This document shows positions 1 through 7,162 of a stretch of 51,623 nucleotides of DNA, in pieces (the stretch's first letter is position 1; each line of letters starts with the position of its first letter). This stretch comes from a virus, in IMG/VR virus record IMGVR_UViG_3300030107_005790, positions 1 to 51,623 of that record. One strand, 5' to 3'. Made by a program: the position numbers and the translations under genes. The notes beneath the pieces are model-generated. The model searched no databases. It was not told the origin of the DNA and was given only the letters and a program-made list of their open reading frames with translations.

Positions 1-100
1 CTGTAGCAATATCCACCGTTATAAGTGTCCTCAACCAATCTTTCTATCTCTGATTGTTCAAGGTTGTTATCATTCCAATGCATCATTGCAGCCTTTACGA
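1..100. repeat. Terminal direct repeat, left copy
   Basis: Bases 1-98 are identical to 51524-51621. Base 99 is G here and A at 51622, and base 100 matches again. The repeat lies inside the primase-helicase gene and the mismatch is a synonymous third-base change in a Phe codon. The simplest reading is the overlap left when a circular or circularly permuted genome is assembled, not a biological terminal repeat. Confidence 0.95.
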
Positions 101-896
101 AATTACTAGGAAACCCATTTCGCCTGAAATGACTTATTATCCTCATAGCAGTATGATGCCTATTCCCTTCTTGAGGGCCTAAGTTAATCATTGATTGTAT
201 GCATGGAACTATATTAGAAGGCTCTGTTACTTTCTTTTCTGACCTAATACTAGGTATCTCAGTAACTATATGCTCTTCTAATTCCCCATCTCCAATCATT
301 TCTGTATAAGGAAATTCTAGCCTAGGAGTTTCTGCTAATTTTAGTATTTCATCTGGGCTGCTACTCATGATTTCTCTCATGGTAATTGGAATTTTGTACA
401 ATCCAGTTTTCTGATTCTTTGTATGTTGTACTCTGTATATACCTGTTCTCATATAGACGCTACTATCTATGCCTATATCTTGGAATAAATATTCCATGGT
501 ATACTTTACTACATATGGTAAATCATCAGAGGGACTGAAATTGAACACGCTATTTGGTAATACTAGGTGATATCCTGTACCGCTAAAGAAAGGCTGAATA
601 CTTTCTGAGTCTACTCCCAATTCTTCAAGATGCATAATAGCAGCCTGAGCTTTTTGTTGAGTAAACTCATTAGTATTCTTTTCTTTATCAATATCGATTA
701 GTATCTTATCAATAGCACGTTCGCCTATATACCTTTTTATGGTATTGTTTTCGTCTGCATACTTCTTAGCATCTTCATTGTATAAATACATTGACCTGTA
801 TAAAGGGTCTTTTGAATTTATATATTTTACTAAGTCGTTTTTAGCGATTAGGAGTCCACGATTAAATGGACTCCCTTGTGCTATTTCAACAAACAT
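1..896 (-). CDS. AEP-type primase half of a primase-helicase (cut by contig end)
   Basis: This is the N-terminal 298 residues of a protein that continues at 51523 and ends at 50650. Joined across the junction the gene codes for 589 aa. The archaeo-eukaryotic primase motifs are visible: D68-x-D70 (metal binding), S105-G-T-G-Y-H110 (the S-x-H nucleotide motif) and D144 followed by R150 and R155. A helical stretch at about 220-295 looks like a PriCT-type linker. The start ATG at 896 overlaps the stop of the SSB-like gene by one base (TAATG), so translation is probably coupled. It should make primers for phage replication. AEP enzymes can also polymerise DNA, which matters because no DNA polymerase gene is present. 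Family and fusion are secure; PrimPol activity is inference. Confidence 0.9.
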   Translation of the reverse strand, partial: MFVEIAQGSPFNRGLLIAKNDLVKYINSKDPLYRSMYLYNEDAKKYADENNTIKRYIGERAIDKILIDIDKEKNTNEFTQQKAQAAIMHLEELGVDSESIQPFFSGTGYHLVLPNSVFNFSPSDDLPYVVKYTMEYLFQDIGIDSSVYMRTGIYRVQHTKNQKTGLYKIPITMREIMSSSPDEILKLAETPRLEFPYTEMIGDGELEEHIVTEIPSIRSEKKVTEPSNIVPCIQSMINLGPQEGNRHHTAMRIISHFRRNGFPSNFVKAAMMHWNDNNLEQSEIERLVEDTYNGGYCY

Positions 897-1522
897 TATA
901 AGCTACTTAATCCAGCATCAGCTAGTTCTACCTCTTGATTTGGCGCAGCGGCAGATTCTTTATGCTCTTTAATGTAACCTTGAGACTTCATCCAATTAAC
1001 CTTGTCTTTCAACTTGGTCCTATTTTCAGCAGTGTCTAGGTAAATCTCTGGATAAATAGTAGTAAATACTTTGCCACTACCATTTTTGGATTTTTCTTTA
1101 TAAACATATGCTATATATTTATAATCCATATCTTCTCCAGGCATACCATTAAACCCACATTTATCGTTGAGGAATGATGCAATATCTTTAATGGGCTTTT
1201 CATCATAGGTTTCCCATTCGCCTTGCATGTTGATTCCTGCTTCACATTTGATTACACCGAAGAAATGGTTAATCTTATTTACTACTCTATTCTCTCCTGG
1301 AGTAGCAGTTAGATTGCCATTACCATCTTTGTCGAATCTTCCTGTGATTCTTAGGGTTTTATCATAATCACTTCCTTCTTGTCTAACAGTCACTGAAATA
1401 TAGACATCTGACCAATCATACTTTGAAGATAAATCATCAAAGTCTTTAATTGCTATTTTACAGATGCCATAGAACTTGCTGCCGTCTGAAGGAGATGGTG
1501 TTGTTGGTTTGTATAAAGCCAT
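896..1522 (-). CDS. SSB-like / T7 gp2.5-like DNA-binding protein (candidate)
   Basis: A 208-aa protein starting at ATG 1522 (MALYKPTT), with AGGAGG nine bases upstream. A GTG at 1528 would add two residues but sits too close to that site. The central region is beta-rich (KFYGICKIAIKDF, YISVTVRQ, LRITGRF), suggesting an OB fold. The tail after about residue 185 is loose and ends in a hydrophobic LSSL without a strongly acidic tip. It lies between a Sak4-like ATPase and the primase-helicase, where phages often keep their single-strand binding protein. Its stop overlaps the primase start. No diagnostic motif was recognised, so the function rests on fold impression and position. Confidence 0.55.
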   Translation of the reverse strand: MALYKPTTPSPSDGSKFYGICKIAIKDFDDLSSKYDWSDVYISVTVRQEGSDYDKTLRITGRFDKDGNGNLTATPGENRVVNKINHFFGVIKCEAGINMQGEWETYDEKPIKDIASFLNDKCGFNGMPGEDMDYKYIAYVYKEKSKNGSGKVFTTIYPEIYLDTAENRTKLKDKVNWMKSQGYIKEHKESAAAPNQEVELADAGLSSL

Positions 1523-1527
1523 TTTCA

Positions 1528-2205
1528 CTAGCCTCCTTTTATTGGTTTGTATATATTAGACCACTTAAAATCGACTTCTTCGCCTCTTAAATGTGGACAT
1601 CTACTTCCTGCCTCTATTGCTTCTCCTGATTTAAAAGATACTTTTAATGTTTCTTTTTCAGGGTCTCTAAATACATATCCAATAGCATCACAATCTGCCA
1701 TTATCATATTCTTTAGCTTTCCTGTTATATCTAGACTTTCAGGTTCTACAATAGCTTTCCCTTCTACTATTGCTCTAGCTGACTTTCTATGGCCAACTAG
1801 TATTAGACCTTCACAAATACTCTTAAAAGCCTTTATAGTGTTCATAACTTTATCACGAACTAGTGCGTAACCCTTACCGAAAGATAAATCGGCAAGGGCT
1901 TGCACATCATGTTCAGCGATAACTGCCTTTTCAGCCCAATCAACAATCTTGTCGATGGTATCTAAAGCAATATATCTAAAGTCATGTCCACCATTAGCTT
2001 TTTTGAGAACTTCGATTAGGTCGCCTCTGCTGTTAACCTCTACAATATGACCTTCTACCATATGAGAGCCCTTTTCAGTGTCTACAATAAGACACTTATC
2101 TAGTTTTGACAACATAGTTGTCTTTCCTACTTTTGGGGCTCCGTATAGCAGCAGGATTGCTGGGTTTACAGAGACTACTTTTCTCTTTTTGACTTCTAGT
2201 CTCAT
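1528..2205 (-). CDS. Sak4-like RecA-fold ATPase (phage nucleotide-binding protein)
   Basis: A 225-aa P-loop ATPase. Walker A is G22-A-P-K-V-G-K-T-T30, Walker B is the YIALDTID segment near residue 80, and a sensor-like ILVGHRKSA lies near residue 140. Length and motif spacing fit the phage Sak4/AAA_24 group, RecA-related ATPases that work with SSB in single-strand annealing recombination. The neighbouring SSB-like gene supports this. The ATG at 2205 has GGAG seven bases upstream. Its first 110 bases overlap the 3' end of the ThiF gene in another frame, an unusually long overlap. A general DNA-repair ATPase is the alternative. Confidence 0.85.
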   Translation of the reverse strand: MRLEVKKRKVVSVNPAILLLYGAPKVGKTTMLSKLDKCLIVDTEKGSHMVEGHIVEVNSRGDLIEVLKKANGGHDFRYIALDTIDKIVDWAEKAVIAEHDVQALADLSFGKGYALVRDKVMNTIKAFKSICEGLILVGHRKSARAIVEGKAIVEPESLDITGKLKNMIMADCDAIGYVFRDPEKETLKVSFKSGEAIEAGSRCPHLRGEEVDFKWSNIYKPIKGG

Positions 2206-2875
2206 TTGTGACTCCTCTCTCGTTAAGCACTAGGTGTTGTTTTCTAAAAGACGATGGAGATAACGACTTCCAAATATACGAATAATAAGGCCTATGATGC
2301 AACACATTAAATGCTGCTGATAAGCCTAAACCTGATATTATCGAGGCTGTGAATATCGTATGTTTTTCAGTACAAGGTTCATCTGCAATGTCTATACTCG
2401 GCTTCCATGTATTGAAGAATATATCTTTTTGTTGGCTGCATGTTATAACTTCCATAGTTACAGCTCCCATTCTCATATCTATGAGGAATATTCTTTCATT
2501 CATATCTTTCCAAGCATTCCAAACAGCAAGACGAACCTCCATATTATCTGGAGCCATCATCACTTTGTCTGTTAAGGGTTTTTCTGGTGTCCATGGTTCA
2601 GTATGCTCAATAATTCTACATTTGCTATTGAAATACTTACCAACTTCTTTTGCTGCTGAAGTCTTAGACTTACCAAGGAACTTCTCTGGATACATTGTAG
2701 TGCTGAGATTATGTTCTTCTAAATCATCAAAATCCCATACATGTATCTTTTTAAAGCCCATAATTGCTGCGTTGATGACCAGAGACGAGCCGACTCCCCC
2801 TACGCCTATTATAGTCAACTCGTCTAGTTTGTTCTGGTCAATCATATCTTTATTTCTTAGATACCTATTTCTCAT
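2096..2875 (-). CDS. ThiF/E1-like ubiquitin-activating enzyme (PRTRC ThiF-like)
   Basis: A 259-aa E1-superfamily adenylyltransferase. The Rossmann nucleotide loop is G24-V-G-G-V-G-S30 and the acidic strand is D48-F-D50-D-L-E-E-H-N56-L, the typical D-x-D-x(5)-N-L pattern. A conserved-looking EPCTEK (C168) is a possible catalytic or metal cysteine. E1-like enzymes adenylate the C-terminus of a ubiquitin-like protein and pass it to a cysteine. The start ATG overlaps the JAMM stop (ATGA). The last ~36 codons overlap the Sak4-like gene. With the upstream JAMM, E2-like, Ubl and ParB genes it reproduces the PRTRC gene set. Family is secure; the substrate being the 82-aa Ubl is inference. Confidence 0.92.
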   Translation of the reverse strand: MRNRYLRNKDMIDQNKLDELTIIGVGGVGSSLVINAAIMGFKKIHVWDFDDLEEHNLSTTMYPEKFLGKSKTSAAKEVGKYFNSKCRIIEHTEPWTPEKPLTDKVMMAPDNMEVRLAVWNAWKDMNERIFLIDMRMGAVTMEVITCSQQKDIFFNTWKPSIDIADEPCTEKHTIFTASIISGLGLSAAFNVLHHRPYYSYIWKSLSPSSFRKQHLVLNERGVTNETRSQKEKSSLCKPSNPAAIRSPKSRKDNYVVKTR

Positions 2876-3705
2876 GATAACAGTCCAAAAGAATCATTCC
2901 AAGAGGCTATATCATCTGGCTCCTCTCCAAAAGTTTCTGTATATTTCTTAGAAACCTTATCGAATCTTTTCTTTATTTTGTTATATTTCTTTTTAGATAT
3001 CTTTCCATGCTCAAGATTAGCTTCAGCCTGAGTCATTTCTTTCTCTACAGCTTCATACTCTTCTTCTAGCCTATCTTCTTCTTTTAAGGCTTTATTATCT
3101 TCATAAAACCCACCCCAAAGAGTTCTTTGGCCTACTCCTGGCTTAGTACGACTGAGTCCATTGTAAAATACAGTTGGTGATTTCTTCCGTTTTTTATCCA
3201 TTTCATCAGCGTATTTAACCCATTCATCAAGAGGCTTGATTTTAGGAGATTTAACTTCAATATCTTTAGTTTCTACTAATTGAATTTGATTGAAGTTATC
3301 TAAATAGCTTATACCAAATGCAAACTTTGTTTTAGTATGAGCTACTACTAGACTGGGATATCCTACTTTATTGGCAGCTTCTTCAAGTTGCTGTTTATCT
3401 GTTCCACTAAAGTATGCTCCCATTCCATGGTGCGAATGAATTAATCCCATAAAGCATTTCTGGTAATCTGGATGCTTATCATATATTTCTTTTGATATTT
3501 CAACCCAATCTTCACCATCCCATTCAGTGCTTGTTGCGTCTCCCAGGTCAAGTGTTACGAAACCTCTGAGTGTCCATTCTGCAGGGAATCCATCATCATC
3601 GTACTTAACGCTATAAAATGCTGGTCCACTCCACTCAGTGTTTTTATAACGACCCAAGAGATAATTGATGTGTTTCTGGCTTTGCTGTGTTATTATTAAT
3701 TTCAT
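2872..3705 (-). CDS. JAMM/MPN metalloprotease (JAB, PRTRC protein A-like)
   Basis: A 277-aa protein with an intact JAMM zinc site: E24 in TEWSG, then H90-S-H92, seven residues, S100 and D103. This is the catalytic signature of deubiquitinating JAB/MPN+ peptidases. Residues 205-260 are a charged, probably coiled-coil tail, longer than a minimal JAB domain. Start ATG 3705 has AGGAG upstream and its first 62 bases overlap the end of the E2-like gene. In PRTRC and related cassettes the JAB protein trims or removes the ubiquitin-like modifier. Here the Ubl ends in Ser-Gly-Lys, so cleavage after Gly would be a plausible activation step (inference). Confidence 0.93.
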   Translation of the reverse strand: MKLIITQQSQKHINYLLGRYKNTEWSGPAFYSVKYDDDGFPAEWTLRGFVTLDLGDATSTEWDGEDWVEISKEIYDKHPDYQKCFMGLIHSHHGMGAYFSGTDKQQLEEAANKVGYPSLVVAHTKTKFAFGISYLDNFNQIQLVETKDIEVKSPKIKPLDEWVKYADEMDKKRKKSPTVFYNGLSRTKPGVGQRTLWGGFYEDNKALKEEDRLEEEYEAVEKEMTQAEANLEHGKISKKKYNKIKKRFDKVSKKYTETFGEEPDDIASWNDSFGLLS

Positions 3706-5107
3706 TTAATACTTTTCTCCTTTCTCTTTCGAGGTATGCTAGTTTCTCTTTGTTTACTATTAGTTTTAACGATTCCAACTCTTCTTTCATATAATTAAAA
3801 CGCTCTACAGCTTCATCTAATAAGGTACTTGAAGATGGTATTGTTTTTTCTACTTCTTTCGTTATATCAAAAGAATAGCTGGTATCGTGTATTGATTCTT
3901 CTGCTCTAAGTATGAATACATCAGGATTTCCAATTAGCCACTTAATAGCAGCCATAGGAGGGGATGAATCATTATCGCCTGTTACATTACTTTGAATCCA
4001 ATTGTAATGAGGTGACAATTTTTTAAGTTCTTTTGAGTCAACCTTGAATCTCATATTCAAATAAAATGAGCCATTGTTATAAAGCATTTTATATGCAAGC
4101 TCTTTCATTTTCATAAAGTCAGGTATAACCTTTCCTAAATCAGCCCTAAGTGATTCTTTTGTGTTAAATTTCATCCACAAAGAATTGTATTCATTTTGTT
4201 TCTCTCTGTCATTCCAAGATGAATATGGATTTGCTACCCTAAACTTTTCTAATATCTCTAAAGTTTGTTCTATAGGCATTGTTGCTCCACCATCTTCATC
4301 TGGACTTATTAAGTTCCAAAATGCAAATGCATTATAGATATCTTTACTTGTTCTAAAACAGCTGACCCTATATCTTTCATTCATTATATTATGAAACTTT
4401 CTTTTCACTCTATAAGTCTTAAAAGTAATAGGCTTAAATGATTTGAATTTTTTAGCTTCTTCTTCATTTAAATCATCTACTATATAGTAATAAGCTTCTG
4501 GGTCTACAGTCAATTCATCTTCTCTTGCATCAAAGTATTTACCTCTGGTGTATACATCTCTACCATTGTATTCTTCGATATATTTACGAATTAACTTACA
4601 AGCACCATAGAAATTAGCAGACCATAAAGCATTGTCTATTGCTGTTTTATGACCACCAAAACATCCTTTACCTGCTTGAATATGTGGATGTTCTGCAGGT
4701 CTAAGACAATGTTCTCCATGTCTATCACATCCATCTTGATGGAAAGCAAGTTCCCATCCTCCATAAGGATTAAATTTCAATTCTGCTATATAATCTCCTG
4801 GATAGATGAATCTTCTACATTTAAATCTTGGATTGATGATTCTAATCCACAATGTAAGAGTATATGTTGTCTTTTTTATAACATCTCCATCTTTCTCATT
4901 CTTCATAGTATTAGAATGTGACTCAATTGAGTAAATGTTAAACAATTTCTTTTCATGCTGCACATTTACTTGAGATATCATCTTTTCTTGCATTTTCATA
5001 GCCTCTTTGTCTTTCAGAAGCTTATAAGTACTGCTATAAGGCAGTTCTAATGTCTCTATATTATGTATAATCTTATTTACATAACTGCTAAAGCTTATTA
5101 ATCGCAT
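3644..5107 (-). CDS. E2-like conjugating protein with long C-terminal extension (PRTRC protein B-like)
   Basis: A 487-aa protein. The start is set at ATG 5107 because GGAGAG lies four bases upstream; an ATG at 5119 overlaps that site. Residues ~80-180 look like an E2 fold: beta strands, then H140-P-H-I-Q-A-G-K-G-C149, closely resembling the E2 active-site HPN/HPH-x-x-G-x-C pattern, then two helices. C149 would be the thioester cysteine. Extra Cys and His residues just before it may bind metal. The remaining ~300 residues are unrecognised and make it much longer than ordinary E2 or PRTRC-B proteins. Position between Ubl and JAMM genes supports the call. E2 assignment is by motif and context. 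Confidence 0.75.
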   Translation of the reverse strand: MRLISFSSYVNKIIHNIETLELPYSSTYKLLKDKEAMKMQEKMISQVNVQHEKKLFNIYSIESHSNTMKNEKDGDVIKKTTYTLTLWIRIINPRFKCRRFIYPGDYIAELKFNPYGGWELAFHQDGCDRHGEHCLRPAEHPHIQAGKGCFGGHKTAIDNALWSANFYGACKLIRKYIEEYNGRDVYTRGKYFDAREDELTVDPEAYYYIVDDLNEEEAKKFKSFKPITFKTYRVKRKFHNIMNERYRVSCFRTSKDIYNAFAFWNLISPDEDGGATMPIEQTLEILEKFRVANPYSSWNDREKQNEYNSLWMKFNTKESLRADLGKVIPDFMKMKELAYKMLYNNGSFYLNMRFKVDSKELKKLSPHYNWIQSNVTGDNDSSPPMAAIKWLIGNPDVFILRAEESIHDTSYSFDITKEVEKTIPSSSTLLDEAVERFNYMKEELESLKLIVNKEKLAYLERERRKVLNEINNNTAKPETHQLSLGSL

Positions 5108-5122
5108 TTTTCTCTCCATTTT

Positions 5123-5183
5123 AGCAAGCAGGGCAAGATAAGGAGCTCGAATGAATAAAACGAGAAACTTACCCTGCCTGCTT
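5123..5183. other. Hairpin in the Ubl/E2 gap
   Basis: GCAGGG (5128-5133) pairs with CCCTGC (5172-5177), with an inner CTCG/CGAG pair at 5146-5149 and 5161-5164. An alternative register pairs AAGCAGG with CCTGCTT. It fills the only gap between the Ubl stop and the E2 start. There is no U-tract, so it is not a clear terminator. A role in message processing or in setting E2 levels is inference. Confidence 0.5.
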
Positions 5184-5197
5184 AGGTTAACCTATCA

Positions 5198-5446
5198 CTA
5201 TTTACCAGATTTGTTACTTTTCTTGTGAACTTGCAAGTAATCATCAGGCTGAAGAACTGTATTAACAGTTACTCTGTCTCTTGCTTCTCCATTGCCTGTT
5301 GTTATTTCAAGAAATACATCAGTTGGTGAGATGTTATCTTCTTGAAGTACATCACCTACAGTCATGCCTGACTTTAAATCTTTAGATTGAAGTCTATTGC
5401 CTGTCATAAATGATGATAGTTTGTATGTAAGATTGCTATTTGCCAT
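5198..5446 (-). CDS. Ubiquitin-like beta-grasp protein (PRTRC protein C / MoaD-ThiS-like candidate)
   Basis: An 82-aa protein. Residues 26-75 follow the ThiS/MoaD/Ubl pattern: SGMTVGDVLQE (strand then helix), VFLEIT, DRVTVNTVL, then QPDDYLQVH (the l-x-x-x-D-x-v-x-v end of a beta-grasp fold). The C-terminus is N-K-S-G-K, with a single Gly rather than Gly-Gly. It lies directly upstream of E2-like, JAMM and E1-like genes, exactly where PRTRC cassettes place their Ubl. Start ATG 5446 overlaps the previous gene by 11 bases and has GAGG upstream. The predicted role is the conjugated modifier. Fold is inferred from sequence pattern, and the atypical tail leaves conjugation competence open. Confidence 0.6.
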   Translation of the reverse strand: MANSNLTYKLSSFMTGNRLQSKDLKSGMTVGDVLQEDNISPTDVFLEITTGNGEARDRVTVNTVLQPDDYLQVHKKSNKSGK

Positions 5447-5705
5447 TTGTCGTTATCTCCTCTAGGTTTGTTGTATATACATTATTATTCCATTCAAAAG
5501 TCATTCCAGGTCCAAGTAAATTTCTTTGGAACTTAAATTCCTTCTCGAATGGTGTTAACTCGCTTTTCTCTACGCTTTTCTCTATTGGTGGCAATATTAC
5601 AATGCTATTGCCGTTCGAACATTCATCTAATGATACTTTTATTAAGTATATCATTAAAATTATTACTATTGATAAAAGTGCTATTAAAGACTTGAATAAA
5701 TTCAT
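5436..5705 (-). CDS. Membrane-anchored small protein in the Ubl cassette
   Basis: An 89-aa protein with an N-terminal hydrophobic segment (about residues 5-25), probably a signal anchor, and a soluble domain containing GPGMTFEWNNNVY. No family is recognised. It overlaps the Ubl gene by 11 bases, so it belongs to the cassette operon. It takes the place of the accessory genes (E/F) that sit between ParB and Ubl in plasmid PRTRC systems, but I see no specific similarity. It could tether conjugation to the inner membrane (speculation). Confidence 0.75.
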   Translation of the reverse strand: MNLFKSLIALLSIVIILMIYLIKVSLDECSNGNSIVILPPIEKSVEKSELTPFEKEFKFQRNLLGPGMTFEWNNNVYTTNLEEITTNGK

Positions 5706-5732
5706 TTCTTTCTCCTTTTTGTTTTAAATGAT

Positions 5733-5757
5733 GGGGAGAAGTGGCATACTCCTCCCC
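5733..5757. other. GC-rich hairpin after the ParB-like gene
   Basis: GGGGAG (5733-5738) and CTCCCC (5752-5757) form a six-pair stem in the 121-base gap between the ParB-like stop and the next minus-strand start. Bases 5762-5780 add a weaker GTAAAA/TTTTAC pairing. On the minus strand no U-run follows, so intrinsic termination is doubtful. It may be an attenuator or processing site. Confidence 0.5.
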
Positions 5758-5826
5758 GAGGGTAAAAACACACTATTTTACTCACGCTGTACAGTTCGAT
5801 GAGCTTATCCATGTGTTAGGGAATGT

Positions 5827-6504
5827 TTAAGACTTAGCTTTTTTAGGCAACCTTAAGCTACCTGGGGCAACATATAGAGCTTTTAATTTCTTTCTCTTCT
5901 CTATGCAGCCAATAAGCTGTCTTTTTGGAATGAAGTTGTACATTGCATGCTTTGTCTTCATAATACTTTCGACATTTAGCATATAATATGCAAATTTCTT
6001 CATTTGAACTTGAGTACTTTGACCAGTATAATCTCTATACATTTTCATTACTGTATGAATACTTGCTGGTGAAGTGTTTCTTTCTATTAATAGTCTAAAA
6101 AGACCCCAAGCTGCTTTCTTTCCAAGCCAAGTTTCTAAAGGCTTTATATAAAGATTTAGATACTTTTCTGGAATAGAAGCTTTGTTCATGTAACGCCATA
6201 GATACTGAGCTCCATTCATTCTAAGTGTATGTTCATTTGTTGCTAAAAAGAATGAATCTGTTGTTTTTTGCTCAATCTGATGCTGTATTACATTGACTTT
6301 CTTCCAATTTAATTCAAGGATACATCTGAATCTTCTATGTCCATTGATTATTACATTGTTTTTATCGATTGTTAAAGGCTCAATAAGACCTCTTTCTTTT
6401 ATATCTTCCCTCAAGCCGTCAATAGAACGATTAGCCACTGTTCTTGATGGTGGATTGTATATTGATGGATTAATTGAAGATACTTTTATCTCTTTTAGCT
6501 TCAT
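5827..6504 (-). CDS. ParB-like nuclease/partition-domain protein (PRTRC ParB-like)
   Basis: A 225-aa protein. Residues 1-100 are a ParB/Srx N-terminal domain: LKEIKVSSINPS, IDGLREDIKERGLIEPLTI, then N54-G-H-R-R58, the G-x-R-R box that binds CTP or phosphate in ParB. The remainder is helical and basic, without a recognised ParB DNA-binding HTH. Start ATG 6504 has GGAGAG upstream. No ParA partner is present, arguing against ordinary partition. ParB-domain proteins head PRTRC cassettes, and this one heads the operon that contains Ubl, E2-like, JAMM and E1-like genes. A transcription or DNA-clamp role is possible. Confidence 0.88.
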   Translation of the reverse strand: MKLKEIKVSSINPSIYNPPSRTVANRSIDGLREDIKERGLIEPLTIDKNNVIINGHRRFRCILELNWKKVNVIQHQIEQKTTDSFFLATNEHTLRMNGAQYLWRYMNKASIPEKYLNLYIKPLETWLGKKAAWGLFRLLIERNTSPASIHTVMKMYRDYTGQSTQVQMKKFAYYMLNVESIMKTKHAMYNFIPKRQLIGCIEKRKKLKALYVAPGSLRLPKKAKS

Positions 6505-6949
6505 TTTCTCTCCTTTTTGCTATTGTTGTTGTAATTATACAGGCGTGGAGTTTTTATACTACCTCAACCGAGGCCTACTGCAACTTCCAGCCAGTCGATT
6601 CCCTTGCTGCGTATATGTTGTACTTAATAAAGCTCCTGTTTATTAAATCCCGCAGTTATTTGTGCCTGTAATTATTTGAGAGAACCTCACATTTTCCTTT
6701 GCCTACTAGCTGACAGTTTCACCTAGGTTGTAGGACTTATTTTCCCTATCTGTTTCACGAAGCTGGTACCAATCCCAGTCTATGACCACATTGATAGGAG
6801 GACCAGTTATTGGCTCTCTCAATTATTTGGGGAGGCTTGACCCTCGTTAGTTACAGGGCACCTGAAAAGGTTATCGTAGTAACTCGCCTGTCAATATCCT
6901 CCCCTATTTAAACTAATCTGACATGAGGTTTGTACCATGCATCCACAGA
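6505..6949. other. Gene-free structured stretch upstream of the ParB/Ubl operon
   Basis: No credible gene lies here, although short frames exist. The stretch is visibly less AT-rich than the genes around it and rich in pairings. TTGAGAGA (6676-6683) is complementary to TCTCTCAA (6814-6821). The motif AATTATTTG occurs twice (6670-6678 and 6820-6828). A compact foldable domain lies at 6829-6904. Position suggests the leader and promoter region of the ParB-Ubl-E1 operon, or a non-coding RNA. I could not match it to a known riboswitch or intron. Confidence 0.6.
6829..6904 (+). ncRNA. Candidate structured RNA domain (strand uncertain)
   Basis: Nested pairings are visible. GGGGAGG (6829-6835) pairs with CCTCCCC (6898-6904), TTGAC (6837-6841) with GTCAA (6890-6894), AGTTAC (6849-6854) with GTAACT (6879-6884), and ACCT-GAAA-AGGT (6860-6871) closes a GNRA-type tetraloop. 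The GAAA loop exists only on the plus strand, which is antisense to the surrounding operon; the other stems work on either strand. The nesting is too regular for chance, but the function is unknown. Confidence 0.45.
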
Positions 6950-7162
6950 TTATGTTGTTTCATTAGTTCTTATGGCTACATATTTATCCCATAAGCCATT
7001 ATCTTTTAAGAACTTATCATTAAACTCCTGATTAAGCCTTTGCTGTTTAATCATTTGTTTAGCTTGTTCTATAGTTCTACGCATCTCTGCGTTCTGACTC
7101 TTTAAGTCTTCGATAGAAAGATTAAGCTCGTTAATATATTCTATCCTTCTTTTATCGCTCAT
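6950..7162 (-). CDS. Small coiled-coil protein
   Basis: A 70-aa, mostly helical protein. Residues 10-45 show heptad-like spacing (INELNLSIEDLKSQNAEMRR, then TIEQAKQMIKQQ) and should form a coiled coil. No family is recognised. Its ATG overlaps the stop of the 118-aa membrane protein (ATGA), so the two are translationally coupled and may act together. It ends just before the structured 6505-6949 stretch. Confidence 0.75.
   Translation of the reverse strand: MSDKRRIEYINELNLSIEDLKSQNAEMRRTIEQAKQMIKQQRLNQEFNDKFLKDNGLWDKYVAIRTNETT

Noticed and set aside
2349-2951. Plus-strand open frame of 200 codons opposite the ThiF and JAMM genes
   Set aside because: It is antisense to two well-supported genes, has no ribosome site and reads as hydrophobic low-complexity sequence typical of a shadow frame.
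2096-5446. CBASS-type Cap2/Cap3 defence module
   Set aside because: There is no cyclic nucleotide synthase or effector, E1 and E2 are separate genes, and a dedicated Ubl and ParB are present, which fits PRTRC better.
5827-6504. Evidence for a phage-plasmid with active partition
   Set aside because: A ParB-domain protein alone is insufficient: no ParA, no centromere-like iterons next to it, no integrase or repressor seen.
6505-6949. Group I intron or known riboswitch
   Set aside because: No conserved intron core segments or splice context, and no known aptamer signature; kept only as an unassigned structured stretch.
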